A DNA stretch of 64,000 bases from Cichorium intybus (GCA_023525715.1 CM042009.1:127367319-127431318), one strand, 5' to 3'. Shown: positions 1 through 11,463, counted from the first letter of the stretch. Numbers and translations: made by a program. The notes: generated by a model not told the origin, from the sequence alone.

Positions 1-889
1 TAAATCATCAATCCTAGGCAATGGATATTTGTTCTTTATGGTGATCTTGTTCAGTTCTCTATAGTCTATACACATTCGCATAGACCCGTCCTTCTTCTTC
101 ACAAACAGGATAGGTGCTCCCCAAGGTGAAGTACTCGGTCGAATGAATCCTCGATCGAGTAATTCCTGCAACTGCTTCCTCAATTCTGCCATTTCTGATG
201 GTGCCAATCGATAAGGAGCACGAGCAATAGGGGCTGCTCCTGGAACCAAATCGATAGTAAACTCTAGCTGCCGATCCGGAGGTAATCCCGGAAGCTCATC
301 GGGAAAAACATCAGCAAACTCCTTTACAACGGCGACATCTTCAACGGATCGTTTGGTGGGCTCAGTCGAGACCACACATGCCATGTAAAATATTCCTTCT
401 TTGTTGTTATGACGTCGTACTTTGGCAAAAAACATGACAGGCATCCTTGTACGTGGCCGTTCACCTTGAATTATTATTTGCGACCCGTCTGGTGCCAGAA
501 CTGCAATTCTTTTTCTTTTACAATCGACTTGAGCATCATTGGATGCTAACCAGTCCATTCCTACAATTACTTCAAATTCTCTGGTGGTGATCGGCTTCAG
601 ATCAATAGGGAAAATGGTCCCGTTAATCTCAAGCTGACACCCTGGCATCTGTTCAGAGACATATACATGTCTACCACCTGCTACTTCTACCTCCAGTTCT
701 TCATTCAACGGGGTTAAGGGTATCGAAATTTGGGGCATGAATGATGTGGAAATAAAAGAGTTTGTGGCTCCGGGATCAAAGAATACATATGCAGGGATCG
801 AGTTTAGTTTAAAAATACCTGTGATAACATCAGTCTTTTCCCGGGCCTCCTCAACGGTCATCTGGAATGCTCGGGAGACTACTGGTCCA
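1..889 (-). pseudogene. Ty3-type retrotransposon pol fragment: protease and start of reverse transcriptase
   Basis: Minus-strand translation stays open from about 889 to the window edge. It shows a retropepsin-like region (AYVFFDPGATNSF near 790-750), a linker, and the N-terminal part of a Ty3/Gypsy reverse transcriptase with the signatures RGFIRPSTSPWGAP, VKKKDGSMRMCIDYR and KYPLPRIDDL. The order gag-protease-RT on one strand is that of plant Ty3 elements. The rest of RT, RNase H and integrase must lie left of the window. The protease motif reads D-P-G where the family has D-S/T-G, so proteolysis is probably lost. The reading frame is the same as gag, separated from it by a TGA at 892-894. 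Confidence 0.9.
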
Positions 890-891
890 CC

Positions 892-2127
892 TCATGTCTC
901 CTTCCTTTCTCTTCCCTGCTCCTCCCGTGTCCTGTCTCGGGATCCTCCTGTCTTCAGCTGTGGACATTCTGATCGGATATGATCTTTGGCTCCACACTGG
1001 AAACATACTCGAGTTGTTTGGTTGCAATCTCGAGCATAATGTCCTGTCTTCCCACACTTAAAACAATACAATGGTGAGGGACTAGTAGGACAATCTCCCG
1101 TATGCTTCCTCCGACATTTGTCGCACCATTTGCCTTCATCCTTCCGAGTCTGACCCCGCGACCCAGATTCTGATTGTTGGGACTTCTTCTGAGAAATCCA
1201 CGGACGTTCCTCAGCCTTTCTTTTTGCTTCTGCGGCCCTCCTTTCACCTTGTTGGCGTTGCAGCTCCGCCTCACGTTCCACCGCCCGATCAACTACTAGC
1301 CGAAAGGTAGTCAGCTTGAGTGGCTGTACAACCTCTCGAATCCGGGTTTTCAATCCCCATACGTACTTGTCTATCTTTCTTTTCTCAGTATCAACCTCAT
1401 GTTCACAGAATCTAGCTTTCTCCAAGAAATCCATAGTATATTCTTGCACAGAACGAGTCCCTTGTTCCAAATGTAAGAACTCTTCTGTCAGCTTCATCAC
1501 TGCTACTTCGGAACAGTATTCTTCAGTAAATTTTGCTTTAAACTGTTCCCAGGTCAACATTCCAAGCAAATCTGAACCAAAAGCTCTACTGAAAACTTGC
1601 CACCAATATTGGGCATTCCCAGCGAAAAGGTTGGTAGCAAACTCCACCTTGTCTGCCTCATCACACTTGCTAATCTGGAAAACTTTCTCCGTATGTATCA
1701 ACCATTCCATTGCTTGTACGGGACTATCAGTTCCCGTAAATTCCTTAGGCTTGCAACTAAGGAAATTCTTATACGTACATTTGTTTTTCACTTCCGAAGT
1801 TCCCTCCACGCCTTTACCCTTATCTGCCATGTTTACCCCACTTTCAGCGTGTTCATCGTCTCTGAGAGCTTCATCGTTCACCTGCTTAGCAGTACCCTCC
1901 TTCTGCTTTCCTATTAGAGTAGGTAATATCTCCTGTACCACATCCGCAATCATAGTTCATAATTCTTGCGGATTCCCTGCTGCTTCTCCCATTTCTCTAT
2001 GTACTGAACCTTGTGTTCGTGTTTTGCCTTCTCTACCACCTCCTTGGTTTTGACTTCGTGTTCTGCCTCCTCTGGAGGCTCCTTTCCCAGCACCCCTTTG
2101 GCTTTGACCATTCTTGGTATTTGCCAT
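892..2127 (-). pseudogene. Ty3-type gag with CCHC zinc knuckles (nonsense mutations)
   Basis: A capsid-like gag region followed by two zinc-knuckle motifs (CFKCGKTGHYARDC and CFQCGAKDHIRSEC) marks this as retrotransposon gag, which packages element RNA. The natural start is probably the ATG at 2127, just inside the primer-binding site; the protein begins MANTKNGQSQRG. An in-frame TGA at 1957-1959 splits it, so the longest open part starts at 1953 (353 residues). A second TGA at 892-894 separates gag from protease in the same frame. The element is therefore non-functional in gag as read here. The zinc-knuckle identification is direct; assignment to a chromovirus-like plant lineage is inference. 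Confidence 0.9.
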
Positions 2128-2266
2128 CTTCAAAGTTTAACATAACGGTTAGTCATTTAATCCGATAACATGGATTATCTTTTTTTTTTAACTTCCAAAC
2201 TCTACTATATCCTTAAGGTTCAAGTCTAGGTATCTACTCTATAGAGACCTAATTCACTTAAACCTC

Positions 2267-2279
2267 GGCTCTGATACCA
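2267..2279 (-). other. Primer-binding site (initiator Met tRNA) of the Ty3 element
   Basis: On the minus strand this reads TGGTATCAGAGCC, complementary to the 3-prime end of plant initiator-Met tRNA. It lies three bases from the LTR edge at 2283, as expected for minus-strand DNA priming. Confidence 0.85.
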
Positions 2280-2282
2280 ACT

Positions 2283-3634
2283 TGTAACACCCGACTTTCA
2301 ATATAAATATACCCATTTATTTTCCACACTTTAAAACATATTTTATTCAACAAAATATTATACAGGGTATATATTACAAGAAAAAGGTACAAGTGGTATC
2401 TCCCCAAAGCCGGGCTGCTACGGTCATCAGTTCTAACCCCGAATTAGATCCTTCCCTTTAGTAGGGTCTACAGCACCTGCACAGTTAGTATCAACAAGGA
2501 TGAGCTTTACAAGCTCAGTGAATAATCGATAAGTGTTATAACAACATTAAATTTTCAGCTTCCACATCATATCACAGCCCCCTCCCTGTGATACAGAGTC
2601 TCAAGGACTCAATGTACACCTGTTGAATGTGTGATAAAACTGCCAGCCAAGTAGGCCATCACAACATTTGTATGTGGTCCCACCACAATTACTACTAATT
2701 CGATCGTCACAGCATATATGTGGTCTCAACCACAATTACCGAGTATGTGACCCCACGGAAAAATGGTCCCAATCACAATAACCGATAATGTGGCCCCACA
2801 GTAAAAGTAACACTTAGGGATAGATTACTCACATTGATTTTTGGTATACGGTATCTGGTTATTCCTGCCTTCTTACACCCACTATAACTGCTTGGTTTGT
2901 ACCTATATATTTGTTTATAGGTGAACTACTATTTCAACCGGCATTACTACGGATCACACCATCACTCTGCTTTATATTATCTATAATTCCAATATGATAC
3001 CTCGTGATTTATCAAATAAAGAACGGCCAGGTAGAAGATCAGATGGGGTGGCAGGATCCTTTCAGCATTTTAGCCTTTCGGAAAATCAAACAACCAGATC
3101 CCATGTAATCGGCCTAGACACCGTTCTCGTAAGTAAATCATTGGGCATTATTCTTGGAATTACGAATAGTATATAACTTCCACATATAATAGTTTAACAC
3201 TTTATAAACTATTAACGAAATAAAGTAGCGATTACTCACTTAGTATTGTCGCTGGCTCGTACCCCCTTCAACTCTTCCGACAACTCTCGAGCACTTCGCT
3301 ACAAGCGATCGCTCGTTCCTTACCTTTCCCGACCTATATTTCTCACCAGAACACTCCTCGATATCGTAAGGTTGTTTGGTGTTTGTTGTGGTTTGAAATG
3401 AAGGGGTTGGGCCCCTATATATAGGGCTTGAAAACACTATTCACGACGTCATCACGACATCATCGTCACTATTCACGACATCATCACGACGTCATCACGA
3501 CATCATCGTTGATGTCATCACGAGGTAAGCGCTTACTTCATTTCTCGGTACTATTCATACCGGAGTACGATTCACGCCAGAGTTACTATTCACGCCAGAG
3601 TTACTATTCACATTTTTTTTAAACAGTCGTTACA
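2283..3634 (-). repeat. LTR of the Ty3 element
   Basis: The segment begins TGTAACACCC and ends CGTTACA on the plus strand, so it has TG...CA ends with matching short inverted termini, and it abuts the primer-binding site. Length is 1352 bp. It contains direct-repeat-rich stretches (repeated CGACATCATCACGACGTCATC-type units near 3440-3530). No other gene is seen. The partner LTR lies outside the window, so the boundary at 3634 rests on the TG/CA ends and on the switch to sequence shared with 36737 onward. Confidence 0.8.
3413..3427 (-). promoter_or_regulatory. TATA-like element in the Ty3 LTR
   Basis: CCCTATATATAGGGC contains a TATA box on both strands; on the minus strand it is placed in the U3-like part of the LTR. 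Function is inferred from position. Confidence 0.45.
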
Positions 3635-3758
3635 GTTTAATATTTATTTATAATTTTAAATTGCTTTCTCTTTCCTTTACGTCTCCTTCAAAATAAGGCT
3701 ACAAGGTGTAGGACGCCCGGAGCTTGAAGCTTACCTGGCAATGTGGTCATGGGGATAA

Positions 3759-4534
3759 TGTTGGATAAGGTGTCTAAATCATGACTAATAATTTGTATTT
3801 ACCTAATTAATAGTAGCAAAGTACATTTGGGTTGCCCTCATAGCTGAAGGTTTGGTAGAAAGTTCCGGAGAGAGAAAGATTGATTTATTATATGATTAAT
3901 AAATCAATAGGAATTAAATAAATAGTTTATTAATATATTAAAGTGATAATATATTAATTAGAAACTATAGTAATTAATTAGAAATTAATTTGGAATTAAT
4001 TGGATTTAATTTGGTGATTAATTTGATTAATTACAGGTGCAGGGGCTATTTTGTAATTACTCAATAGTTGAGTAGTGACTGTCCAGGTGGAATATTAGTT
4101 GGCGATTTTTAGGATATAATTATCATTATAATCGAAATTAATATATAGAGGATAAATAGGTTTAATTCAAATGATAAAAGGTTTATCTTGATTTGAATTA
4201 AAAATGTTTATCTCTAAGGTTTATCTGTAACCACCTGGAGCCTATAAATAGAGACCCCAGGCATCATAATTCATGCCACTTTTCTGACTCCTCCCTCTCT
4301 CTGGATTTCGTCCACCTCCTGCTCTCTGGGTGTGATCTCATTTGAGGCAGGACACTTGTGCTGCTTAGCTTGCAAGAAACAACTAAAGGTTAGTTTTTTC
4401 TGATTTATTCTTTTAGTTAATTTTTGTTTGACCTTTAGGAATTAGTTACATGTTCAAAGTAAGAAAACATAGATCCAAACTAGGTTGCATGTGAACTTAG
4501 AGTTTTAGTTCATAGATTTGCAGAAAACCTTTCA
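3759..4534 (+). repeat. 5-prime LTR, copy 1
   Basis: Starts TGTTGGATAAGG and ends AAAACCTTTCA; 776 bp. It contains CTATAAATAGAG (4247-4258), a likely TATA box, shortly upstream of a GC-richer presumed transcript leader. It carries about 13 extra bases near 4205-4220 that the other three LTRs lack. Confidence 0.88.
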
Positions 4535-4535
4535 G

Positions 4536-4547
4536 TGGTATCAGAGC
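4536..4547 (+). other. Primer-binding site, Copia-type element copy 1
   Basis: TGGTATCAGAGC, one base after the LTR, is complementary to the initiator-Met tRNA 3-prime end. Confidence 0.85.
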
Positions 4548-5423
4548 ATTTGGTTATTTTCTTGTTGAATTATTGTAATAGTTTTTCCTAAAATTTAGGG
4601 TTTTATTGTTTCTAAAACCTTATTGGGGCAAATCGATTTTAGGGTTAGGGTTTTTGAAACCCTAGCCCCTCTCCTTGGTAATTTCAAAATTTACATAGGG
4701 TTTAGAAGGCTTTCTATTTTTGATAACTTTAATTTTTTGGTAACTTTAATTGTTTAATTAAATGGATAACCTTAAATCCATTATTTGTTTTTCGAAAATT
4801 AGGGGTTTAAGATAGGTTTAAATTAATTTAATTAATTTGTGAAACCTATGTATATTTGAATTAATTTAATTAAAAGATAATTCAAGGGATTTAATTTAAT
4901 TTTAATTTAATGGTTAAATTTCGAAAAAATTAAAGGATAAATCCTAAAATATTTTACAAGGTTTAAAATATCTAGATTTAATTAATTTAATTAATTGTTA
5001 ATTAAAGGATAATTAAATCGATTTTGAAAGGTTTAATTTAATCTTAAATTTAATAGTTAAATTTGAAAAATTAAAAGATAAACCTGGAATATTTTAAAAG
5101 GTTTAAAATACATCTTTTATATATTATTAAAAGTTAATACTATATGTATAAGAAAAATTGGTTAGTCAAATCATTAGTAGGCCTCATTCACGAAGCTGAT
5201 CTATAAAGTGGGTAGAAGGAGACTGCCTATAAAACAGCGGTCTAATGGGTGTCCACTCTCACCCACCGCTCGCTTGATCAGTGGAGGTCGTTAGCCGAAC
5301 GGGTTTGATAAGACCGCTTAATCATTAAAAGTATAATGATCAAAGTACTATAACACTTTACAAAAAATCACAATCTAGTTACTTTAAAAAAATGTGAATT
5401 TGATGCTAATCCATGAAATTTCA

Positions 5424-5501
5424 CATTGCACTTTATGAAACGTTGGTGGAGCGTGTGTGGTTTACCGGCACACCAATAGGGGTTCATAAAGAGTGGCAAT
5501 G
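5424..5501 (+). repeat. Stem-loop 1 with conserved core
   Basis: Left arm 5424-5448 (CATTGC, ACT, TTTATGAA, TTGGTG) pairs with right arm 5471-5501 (CACCAA, TTCATAAA, AGT, GCAATG). The enclosed core 5449-5470 begins GAGCGTGTGTGGTTTACC. The equivalent in copy 2 is 38886-38963. Confidence 0.75.
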
Positions 5502-5515
5502 AGTTTTCTCATGTG

Positions 5516-5571
5516 TTATCATTGTTGATGGAGCGTGTGTGGTTAACCGGCACATCAATTTGAGATGGTAA
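5516..5571 (+). repeat. Stem-loop 2 with conserved core
   Basis: Arms TTATCATTGTTGATG (5516-5530) and CATCAATTTGAGATGGTAA (5553-5571) pair through TTGATG/CATCAA and an outer stem with G-U pairs. The core 5531-5552 matches stem-loop 1 but the arms differ. Copy 2: 38978-39033. Confidence 0.65.
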
Positions 5572-7159
5572 TCGACCCCGAGAGTACGAAGCTAATTTGC
5601 ATGGTTATTCACACCCGGTTTGTGATCCTCGGCATCGCAGTCACAAACGGTGGGGATATTTTGTTTTAATAAAATGTTGATTTTCATATAGTACATTTGT
5701 TCGAGGATATTTTGTTTTAATAAAATGTTGATTTTCTTTTAATTGTTTAAATTATCCTCGAAATGTTGTGTGAATGTGTTGATGGCATAAATGGTAATTA
5801 CTTGAATGTTGACACATCCAATGGGATTGGATTTATAAATTGTGTTTCTTATGATTGTTAAAGTGAATTTTATGAGAATCACTTCAACCAAAGGTCCAGT
5901 TGGACAGGACTTTGGAATCATTTTGACTTAGAGTCACATGATGAATTGAGTACTTAATAAAATTAATTGTGGCAAGAAATGAATCACCCAAAGATCCAAT
6001 GGATAGGATTTTGGAATCAGTTGACTTGGAGTCAAGTGATGATTGCATGTCTTGAACAATATTAACAAAGTCATAAATTTACATAGAGATGTAAAAGACC
6101 TTAAGATTTTGAGCAACAGACACATAAGTTACTGTGTATTGCTCGAATCTTCGAACAGAACACGATTAGTTATACTTCATGATAATTGCCAAATAGTTTG
6201 ACAAGTATGGCTTCACTTATCAGAATAAGCGATTGATTAGAACCTTGAAGTGTTCAAGGATTTCAAAGGAAGTATAAGATCAACAGAACCTGAGTGACAA
6301 CATAGACTGAGAAAATGTTTCACAGTTTATCCTCTTCCAAGAACATTAATGGTTATAATGTGTCTTAGGGAAGACGATGGAGCTTTGATCAAAATAGTTT
6401 TGATCCTCGATGTATAAGATACATTTCCGATTAGTATTTCAATATTCAACCAGTCAGACCGCAGAAACCATATTCCGACCATATCTTAGACTAAGTAGGT
6501 TATGCCGACACTATCTGAAATGTAAAGCCGGGATCGTCCCACTAGTACATAGAAAGTCCAGGGTCATGTAGCATTCGTCTGAATCTCATGACAAGCCTCA
6601 AACTGATTAGTGATGTCGTTTCATTGGCCATCCCGGTTATCCTTTGAAGGAAGAGTCCTTTTAGAAAGAGCTCATGTACTAAGGAAACAGTGGGAGTAAG
6701 AATAATCCTGAAGGAGTTCAAGGATTAGCCAAGTGAAAGAACCTTTAGTCACCACTGGGCCTTGACCAGGAATCGGATTCCTGTTAAACCTAACATACCC
6801 TCTCTTTGCTTGACCTGTAGTTTTGGTCACCATCATAAGGAGCTATGATCTGGGTGACATACCGATTAGTGATAAAACACTAAAGATGGTACGGATAAGT
6901 AATCTGACTACTAGGAAGCATTGGTGAGCCCGGTTGCTGCCAAATAAGAGAACCTTAGCACGAGACACAGTCTATGTGACAGTTTGATTGATTTTACAAA
7001 TGGTCTAGGAACCAGTGGGAGTAATTGAATCATCAAAAGAAGGGAACATAGAAATGTAATTACAGAACATCTGGTTGAATGAGTCATCACCTGGGGTCAA
7101 GCAATTGATTCCGAGAGAGGCACTCTCAATAGAAGATGTAATCCGAGAGAATTCTGTGT

Positions 7160-7230
7160 GGCATAGTGTGAGTCGTTAGTGGAGCGTGTGGTTTACCGGC
7201 ACACTAATAGGGACTCACATAGAGCATGCC
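7160..7230 (+). repeat. Stem-loop 3 with conserved core
   Basis: Left arm GGCAT, GTGAGTC, TTAGTG (7160-7181) pairs with CACTAA, GACTCAC, ATGCC (7202-7230). The core 7182-7201 is the same motif with one GT unit fewer. Copy 2: 40622-40692. Confidence 0.72.
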
Positions 7231-7512
7231 ATTACAAAAGGTACATGGCCCCGGGATTCGTCCCTTGGGCATCTCGCAAGAAAGGATATTCGGATTCTCA
7301 AAATAGGCCAAAAGGTTTGGATTTTGTGAATAGCCTGGAAGATTTCCTTTAATATGTCGGAAAGGTTTGGATTTCGGTTTCGCAAAATGTGCCAAAAGTT
7401 CTGGATTTTGTGAATAGTCCGAAAAAGTCATATAACAATATCAAAGCCAGTAGGACTATCGTTGTTATCTGCTATCACATGTATGTGGGTTACATACTGG
7501 TTCTAGGAAACG

Positions 7513-7835
7513 TCTCTTATCATTACAAAGTGTAATGACTTAGTGTTAAGAAACGGTTCGCTATGAAAGACTTTAAGAGATACAACATACTTAGGTAGTC
7601 GTGAACATCTATTAGATAGATTGAAATTCTGCCAATATGATATTGATAAGATTCAAGATGCATAAACCCAGGAAAAGAGTTTCCCATCATTGCAAAGCGT
7701 GATGACTTGGCATGAAAGAAATAAAGAAGGTGCAACATACTCACATAGTTCACAAACATCTATCGGATACATGAAATTGACAGTATAGACTTAGCCATTG
7801 AGAATATAGTCTTAATGAGGTTCAAGATGCATAAG
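7513..7835 (+). repeat. Two imperfect direct repeats with small hairpins
   Basis: Units of about 160 bp, 7513-7680 and 7681-7835, share the order: hairpin, GACTT, ...CAACATACT..., AACATCTAT, ATTCAAGATGCATAA-like end. Hairpins are TCATTACA/TGTAATGA (7520-7538) and TCATTGC/GCGTGATGA (7687-7705), the second kept through G-U pairs. Confidence 0.6.
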
Positions 7836-8164
7836 AAAGAGTCTTCAAAAGGAAATGGTTTCCGGAAGTCATGACACAAGGATTATTAGTAATCTTTGGA
7901 TTCCGAAAGGGTTTGGGATGAGATTACATCAGGTTCCACGAGATTCCTGGACCGATCAGAAGTGTTATGAACATATCCTGATGACTTGATGCTTAGAGCA
8001 TAGTAAGTTGGATTCAGGATATGACCTGGCTGAGAATACTAAATGGATTTTGAACACGTGTGAGAAATCATTGGGTAATGATTAGGGTGAATGTTTTGAA
8101 AGGAGTTTCAAATCAGTAATTGTTTACACTAGGACGTGGTGCTGTAGGACTTCATGGTTAAAGA

Positions 8165-8225
8165 GTTTCGTTGGTTTCTAATGGAGCGTGTGTGGTTCAC
8201 CGGCACATCATGATGCCTCGAAATA
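8165..8225 (+). repeat. Stem-loop 4 with conserved core
   Basis: Arms with TTTCG...ATG (8165-8183) and CAT...CGAAA (8206-8225) enclose the core 8184-8205. In copy 2 (41626-41686) the inner pair is extended to TGATG/CATCA. Confidence 0.6.
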
Positions 8226-9297
8226 GTCTTAGGGTGTAGTCATGTAGACTAAAGACCCCGAGAACCATGGGCAGTCACGATACACATCACCGGAATGGAG
8301 TTGTGAGAGAGAAAGACAGAATGACAAATTGAGATATTATTGGAAGAGTATCCGATTGGATTATCTGCAATAAAGTGTACAAGTGTTAGACACTTGGATA
8401 CATAGAAAGAGTGAAAAGGTCATTGAGTTAAAATAGACATAGATATAAAAGGCTTGAATTGAAAGTTTAAAAGAGAATAAGAAACCGATAATAGTTATGA
8501 TAAATCCGACTTGGTGATTACCTCATGGAGACTTGGTAATAAGCAGGAGCAGCTGCCAGTCAGATTTTATGTTTCGCTTTCACATGTTTTACTTCCTGAA
8601 TAATTGGATTATTCAAATATCCACAGTCACTCATACTTTTAGGGAGTAAATATGAAGGAAGACTGTCATGAATTGGTTTGTAGATTGTCTAAGGAGTTAG
8701 ACATAGCAATAAGATTGCTGCAACGTTCATGAGTACTTGGAAATTGAGATTTGAGTATTGGATAAACCCACGCTCAATAGATTGCTTCATGAATTACATC
8801 ACGAGCAATGTTGAGACGATAATATCTTATGGTCTTGAAGTAGAGAGATATGAGTTATAATTTACGAGGCGGTTGTTCATTGATAGTACAAAAACGCATT
8901 GGTAACTCGGTGTTATAAAACGTGCTGTTGTGAATGATTTTGTCTGGTAAAAGATATAAACATATGAGTCGAAGCTTATTCGTCCCTTGACCCTAACGGG
9001 AAACAGATATTTGTAGGCCTCTCGATGATTTTGAAGTTGACTAAAGTGCTGGCCAGCCAGGACTGAATTGATATGTTCAATTAGAAGTCTTATGTCATAT
9101 GCAAAATCGGAAATCGGGAAACAGTGTGTCAGACAGAGATTGATCTAAACTGAAAATATCTTGTTGGACGGATGATCATTTGATCACTTATCTATGGACA
9201 GAACTGACTAGGTCAGAGTTCGGCAACAGTTTCTAGGAAGCTACAGTTTGCTGATTAATTAGAGGTTAAATTGGTAATTATAGTCATAGACTTATCC

Positions 9298-9308
9298 AAG
9301 TGGGAGAC
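9298..9308 (+). other. Polypurine tract, copy 1
   Basis: AAGTGGGAGAC sits directly before the right LTR, the usual plus-strand priming site of Copia-type elements. Confidence 0.8.
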
Positions 9309-10069
9309 TGTTGGATTAGGTTTCTAAGCCATGACTAATAATTTGTATTTACCTAATTAATAGTAGCAAAGTCCATTTGGGTTGCCCTCATAGCTGGAGG
9401 TTTGGTAAAAAGTTCCGGAGAGAGAAAGATTGATTTATTATATGATTAATAAATCAATAGGAACTAAATAAATAGTTTATTAATATATTAAAATGATAAT
9501 ATATTAATTAGAAACTATAGTAATTAATTAGAAATTAATTTGGAATCAATTGGATTTAATTTAGTGATTAATTTGATTAATTACAGGTGCAGGGGCTATT
9601 TTGTAATTACTCAATAGTTGAGTAGTGACTGTCCAGGTGGAATATTAATTGGCAATTTTTAGGATATAATTATCCTTATAATCGAAATTAATATATAGAG
9701 GATAAATAGGTTTAATTCAAATGATAAAAGGTTTATCTTGATTTGAATTAAAAAGGTTTATCTGTAACCACCTAGAGCCTATAAATAGAGATCCCAGGCA
9801 TCATAATTCATGCCACTTTTCTGACTCCTCCCTCTCTCTGGATTTCATCCACCTCCTGCTCCCGGTGTGATTTCATTTGAGGCAGGACACTTGTGCTGCT
9901 TAGCTTGCAAGAAACAACTAAATGTTAGTTTTTTCTGATTTATTCTTTTAGTTAATTTTTGTTTGACCTTTAGGAATTAGTTACATGTTCAAAGTAAGAA
10001 AACATAGATCCAAACTAGGTTGCATGTGAACTTAGGGTTTTAGTTCATAGATTTGCAGAAAACCTTTTA
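9309..10069 (+). repeat. 3-prime LTR, copy 1
   Basis: Starts TGTTGGATTAGG and ends AACCTTTTA (CA to TA change); 761 bp. It is followed by the GATAA target duplication. Confidence 0.88.
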
Positions 10070-10074
10070 GATAA

Positions 10075-10286
10075 CATCCCCCCCGGATATGTGATCGATA
10101 TTGAACATGATGGATTGTCACCCGCCTCACGGCTTGGCATACCATCTTTCTCTTCATTCTTTCTTCTTCTCTTATTTGTCCTAGATATGTGCCTATGTCA
10201 TGAAAAGTGAATACCACTCCCTCAAAGGTGTGGTAGGATTGTATGTTGACATGGAAGAAGCCCCATTCCAAGGGCATGGATTGCAT
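10075..10286 (-). pseudogene. Unidentified exon-like open frame split by the Copia-type element, copy 1
   Basis: The minus frame from about 10286 reads MQSMPLEWGFFHV..., continues with IREEERMKRKMVCQAV and runs to the insertion site. If the retroelement is removed, the frame continues from 3758 to 3735 and ends at a good splice donor (CAG/GTAAGC, 3729-3737), so this may be an exon of a host gene or of a captured fragment. Copy 2 (43551-43765) has an in-frame TAG. I do not recognise the protein. The coding reading is inference from frame and donor site. Confidence 0.35.
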
Positions 10287-10289
10287 ATC

Positions 10290-10870
10290 GTGTAGCCTAA
10301 GGATATCTCATTTTCATATGTCATCGTTCTATTGAAGATTTATTTTTAATTTAACAAAAAAGATAATTAGATAAAAATATATATTATTGTTAAAAAATAT
10401 AAAATATACTAAACTTTCTAAATTTTTCTTTAAAAATACAAACAAATAGTATGAATGTATTTTTTGTATTTTTTATTTATTTTCTATCATTTTAAAAATA
10501 AAATTGATGATAATAGTAGAACTTTAGATTGTTTTCTAATTAGATCAATGATAAATATTTTTATAATATCAAAATTAATATTTATTGATTATAATTGATG
10601 ATATTCTATGTTGAATTTATATTAATTTCTAAATTACCATAATTTTTTAAAAAAATTAATATAATATTATATAATTTTAATTTATAATGGTTATTAAATA
10701 AGTATTGATTTATTATTTTTTTAAAATATGAAAATACAACAGGTTTTGTTTTGTTTTCAGATTCAATGAATGAATTTATTATATTCAATATAAAAAAGCA
10801 GTAAGCAAACACCTTATTCATTCGGAAATCAAACTTTATTCAATATTTTATCATGTTTAATTATTTAATT
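10290..10870. other. AT-rich stretch, no gene seen
   Basis: Very AT-rich unique-looking sequence between the exon-like frame and the Helitron 3-prime hairpin; conserved in copy 2. The frames present are short and low complexity. Confidence 0.6.
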
Positions 10871-11463
10871 AACGGGAGCCGTACTCCGCACGGGCTCGGC
10901 ATTTCGTTTTTCGATTTTCCATTAGTAAAATAAACTGCAAGAAATAGCAACGTACTTTCATTGTGCCACTTTAAGCCGGAGCATCTCAATGGATCCACGT
11001 CACTTATATTTTGCCCATATATCTGCATTACCAATGAGATTATTTATAAGCAAGAGCCGTAGGACAAAATTGACAAAAGTTTTTTCCTTTTTTTTACCAA
11101 TTTATGCAATAATGTTTCACTTTTTCCAAATTTATGCAGCAATCATTTGGGACAAAACTCCAATATAAACAGACAACCAAAACACATAATCATTTGGGAT
11201 AAACAAAAAGATGCACATGGGTTTCAACTTTAAATCATATATATGTCGCTGATCTAGGGTTTTTTTACATGATGGAGTCCGACCGACTCATCATTTCTTC
11301 CATCGACATGATTGTAGTATGTCAACCAATCCCACTAACAAATAAATCATAACATCTACCAAACCAAACAATAGAATTTGAGAACATGTTCACGCATCTC
11401 TAAATTGCAAAACAAAAATCATTACAATTTATTTTTAAAAAATAATCCAAATCGGCTTTCAAG

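Larger units (their letters stand above)
4548..9297 (+). other. Interior of the non-coding element, copy 1
   Basis: This stretch of about 4.7 kb contains no supportable gene. The first ~600 bases are AT-rich with TTTAATTAAA runs. A more mixed-composition leader follows near 5180-5330. Then come four stem-loops with a shared core (5424-5501, 5516-5571, 7160-7230, 8165-8225) and paired imperfect repeats near 7270-7435 and 7513-7835. The lack of coding potential together with strong conservation in copy 2 (position for position over several kb) reflects the shared duplication rather than independent selection. Confidence 0.7.
3759..10069 (+). mobile_element. Non-coding Copia-type LTR retrotransposon, copy 1
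   Basis: The element is bounded by two ~0.77 kb LTRs and flanked by GATAA (3754-3758 and 10070-10074), a perfect 5-bp target duplication. A Met-tRNA primer site follows the left LTR and a purine tract AAGTGGGAGAC precedes the right one, a pair typical of plant Ty1/Copia elements. The 4.8-kb interior has no open reading frame above ~80 codons in any frame and no recognisable gag or pol motif, so it is either a large retrotransposon derivative mobilised in trans or a very degraded element. The interior has several inverted-repeat structures, listed separately. Removing the element joins 3758 to 10075 and restores a continuous exon-like open frame on the minus strand. Confidence 0.88.

Noticed and set aside
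1316..2053. 245-codon plus-strand frame
   Set aside because: Antisense to the gag region, which has zinc knuckles on the other strand.
5739..6125. Short minus-strand frames repeated in both block copies
   Set aside because: Conservation follows from the duplication; the frames are altered by indels in copy 2 (39201-39586) and have no domain.
7160..7230. tRNA gene or riboswitch for the GAGCGTGTGTGG stem-loops
   Set aside because: No cloverleaf, A/B boxes or known riboswitch core; the repeated structure is kept as a separate unnamed finding.
9309..10069. Independent insertion of two Copia-type elements at the two loci
   Set aside because: Both have the same GATAA target duplication and the same flanks on both sides, so one insertion was duplicated.
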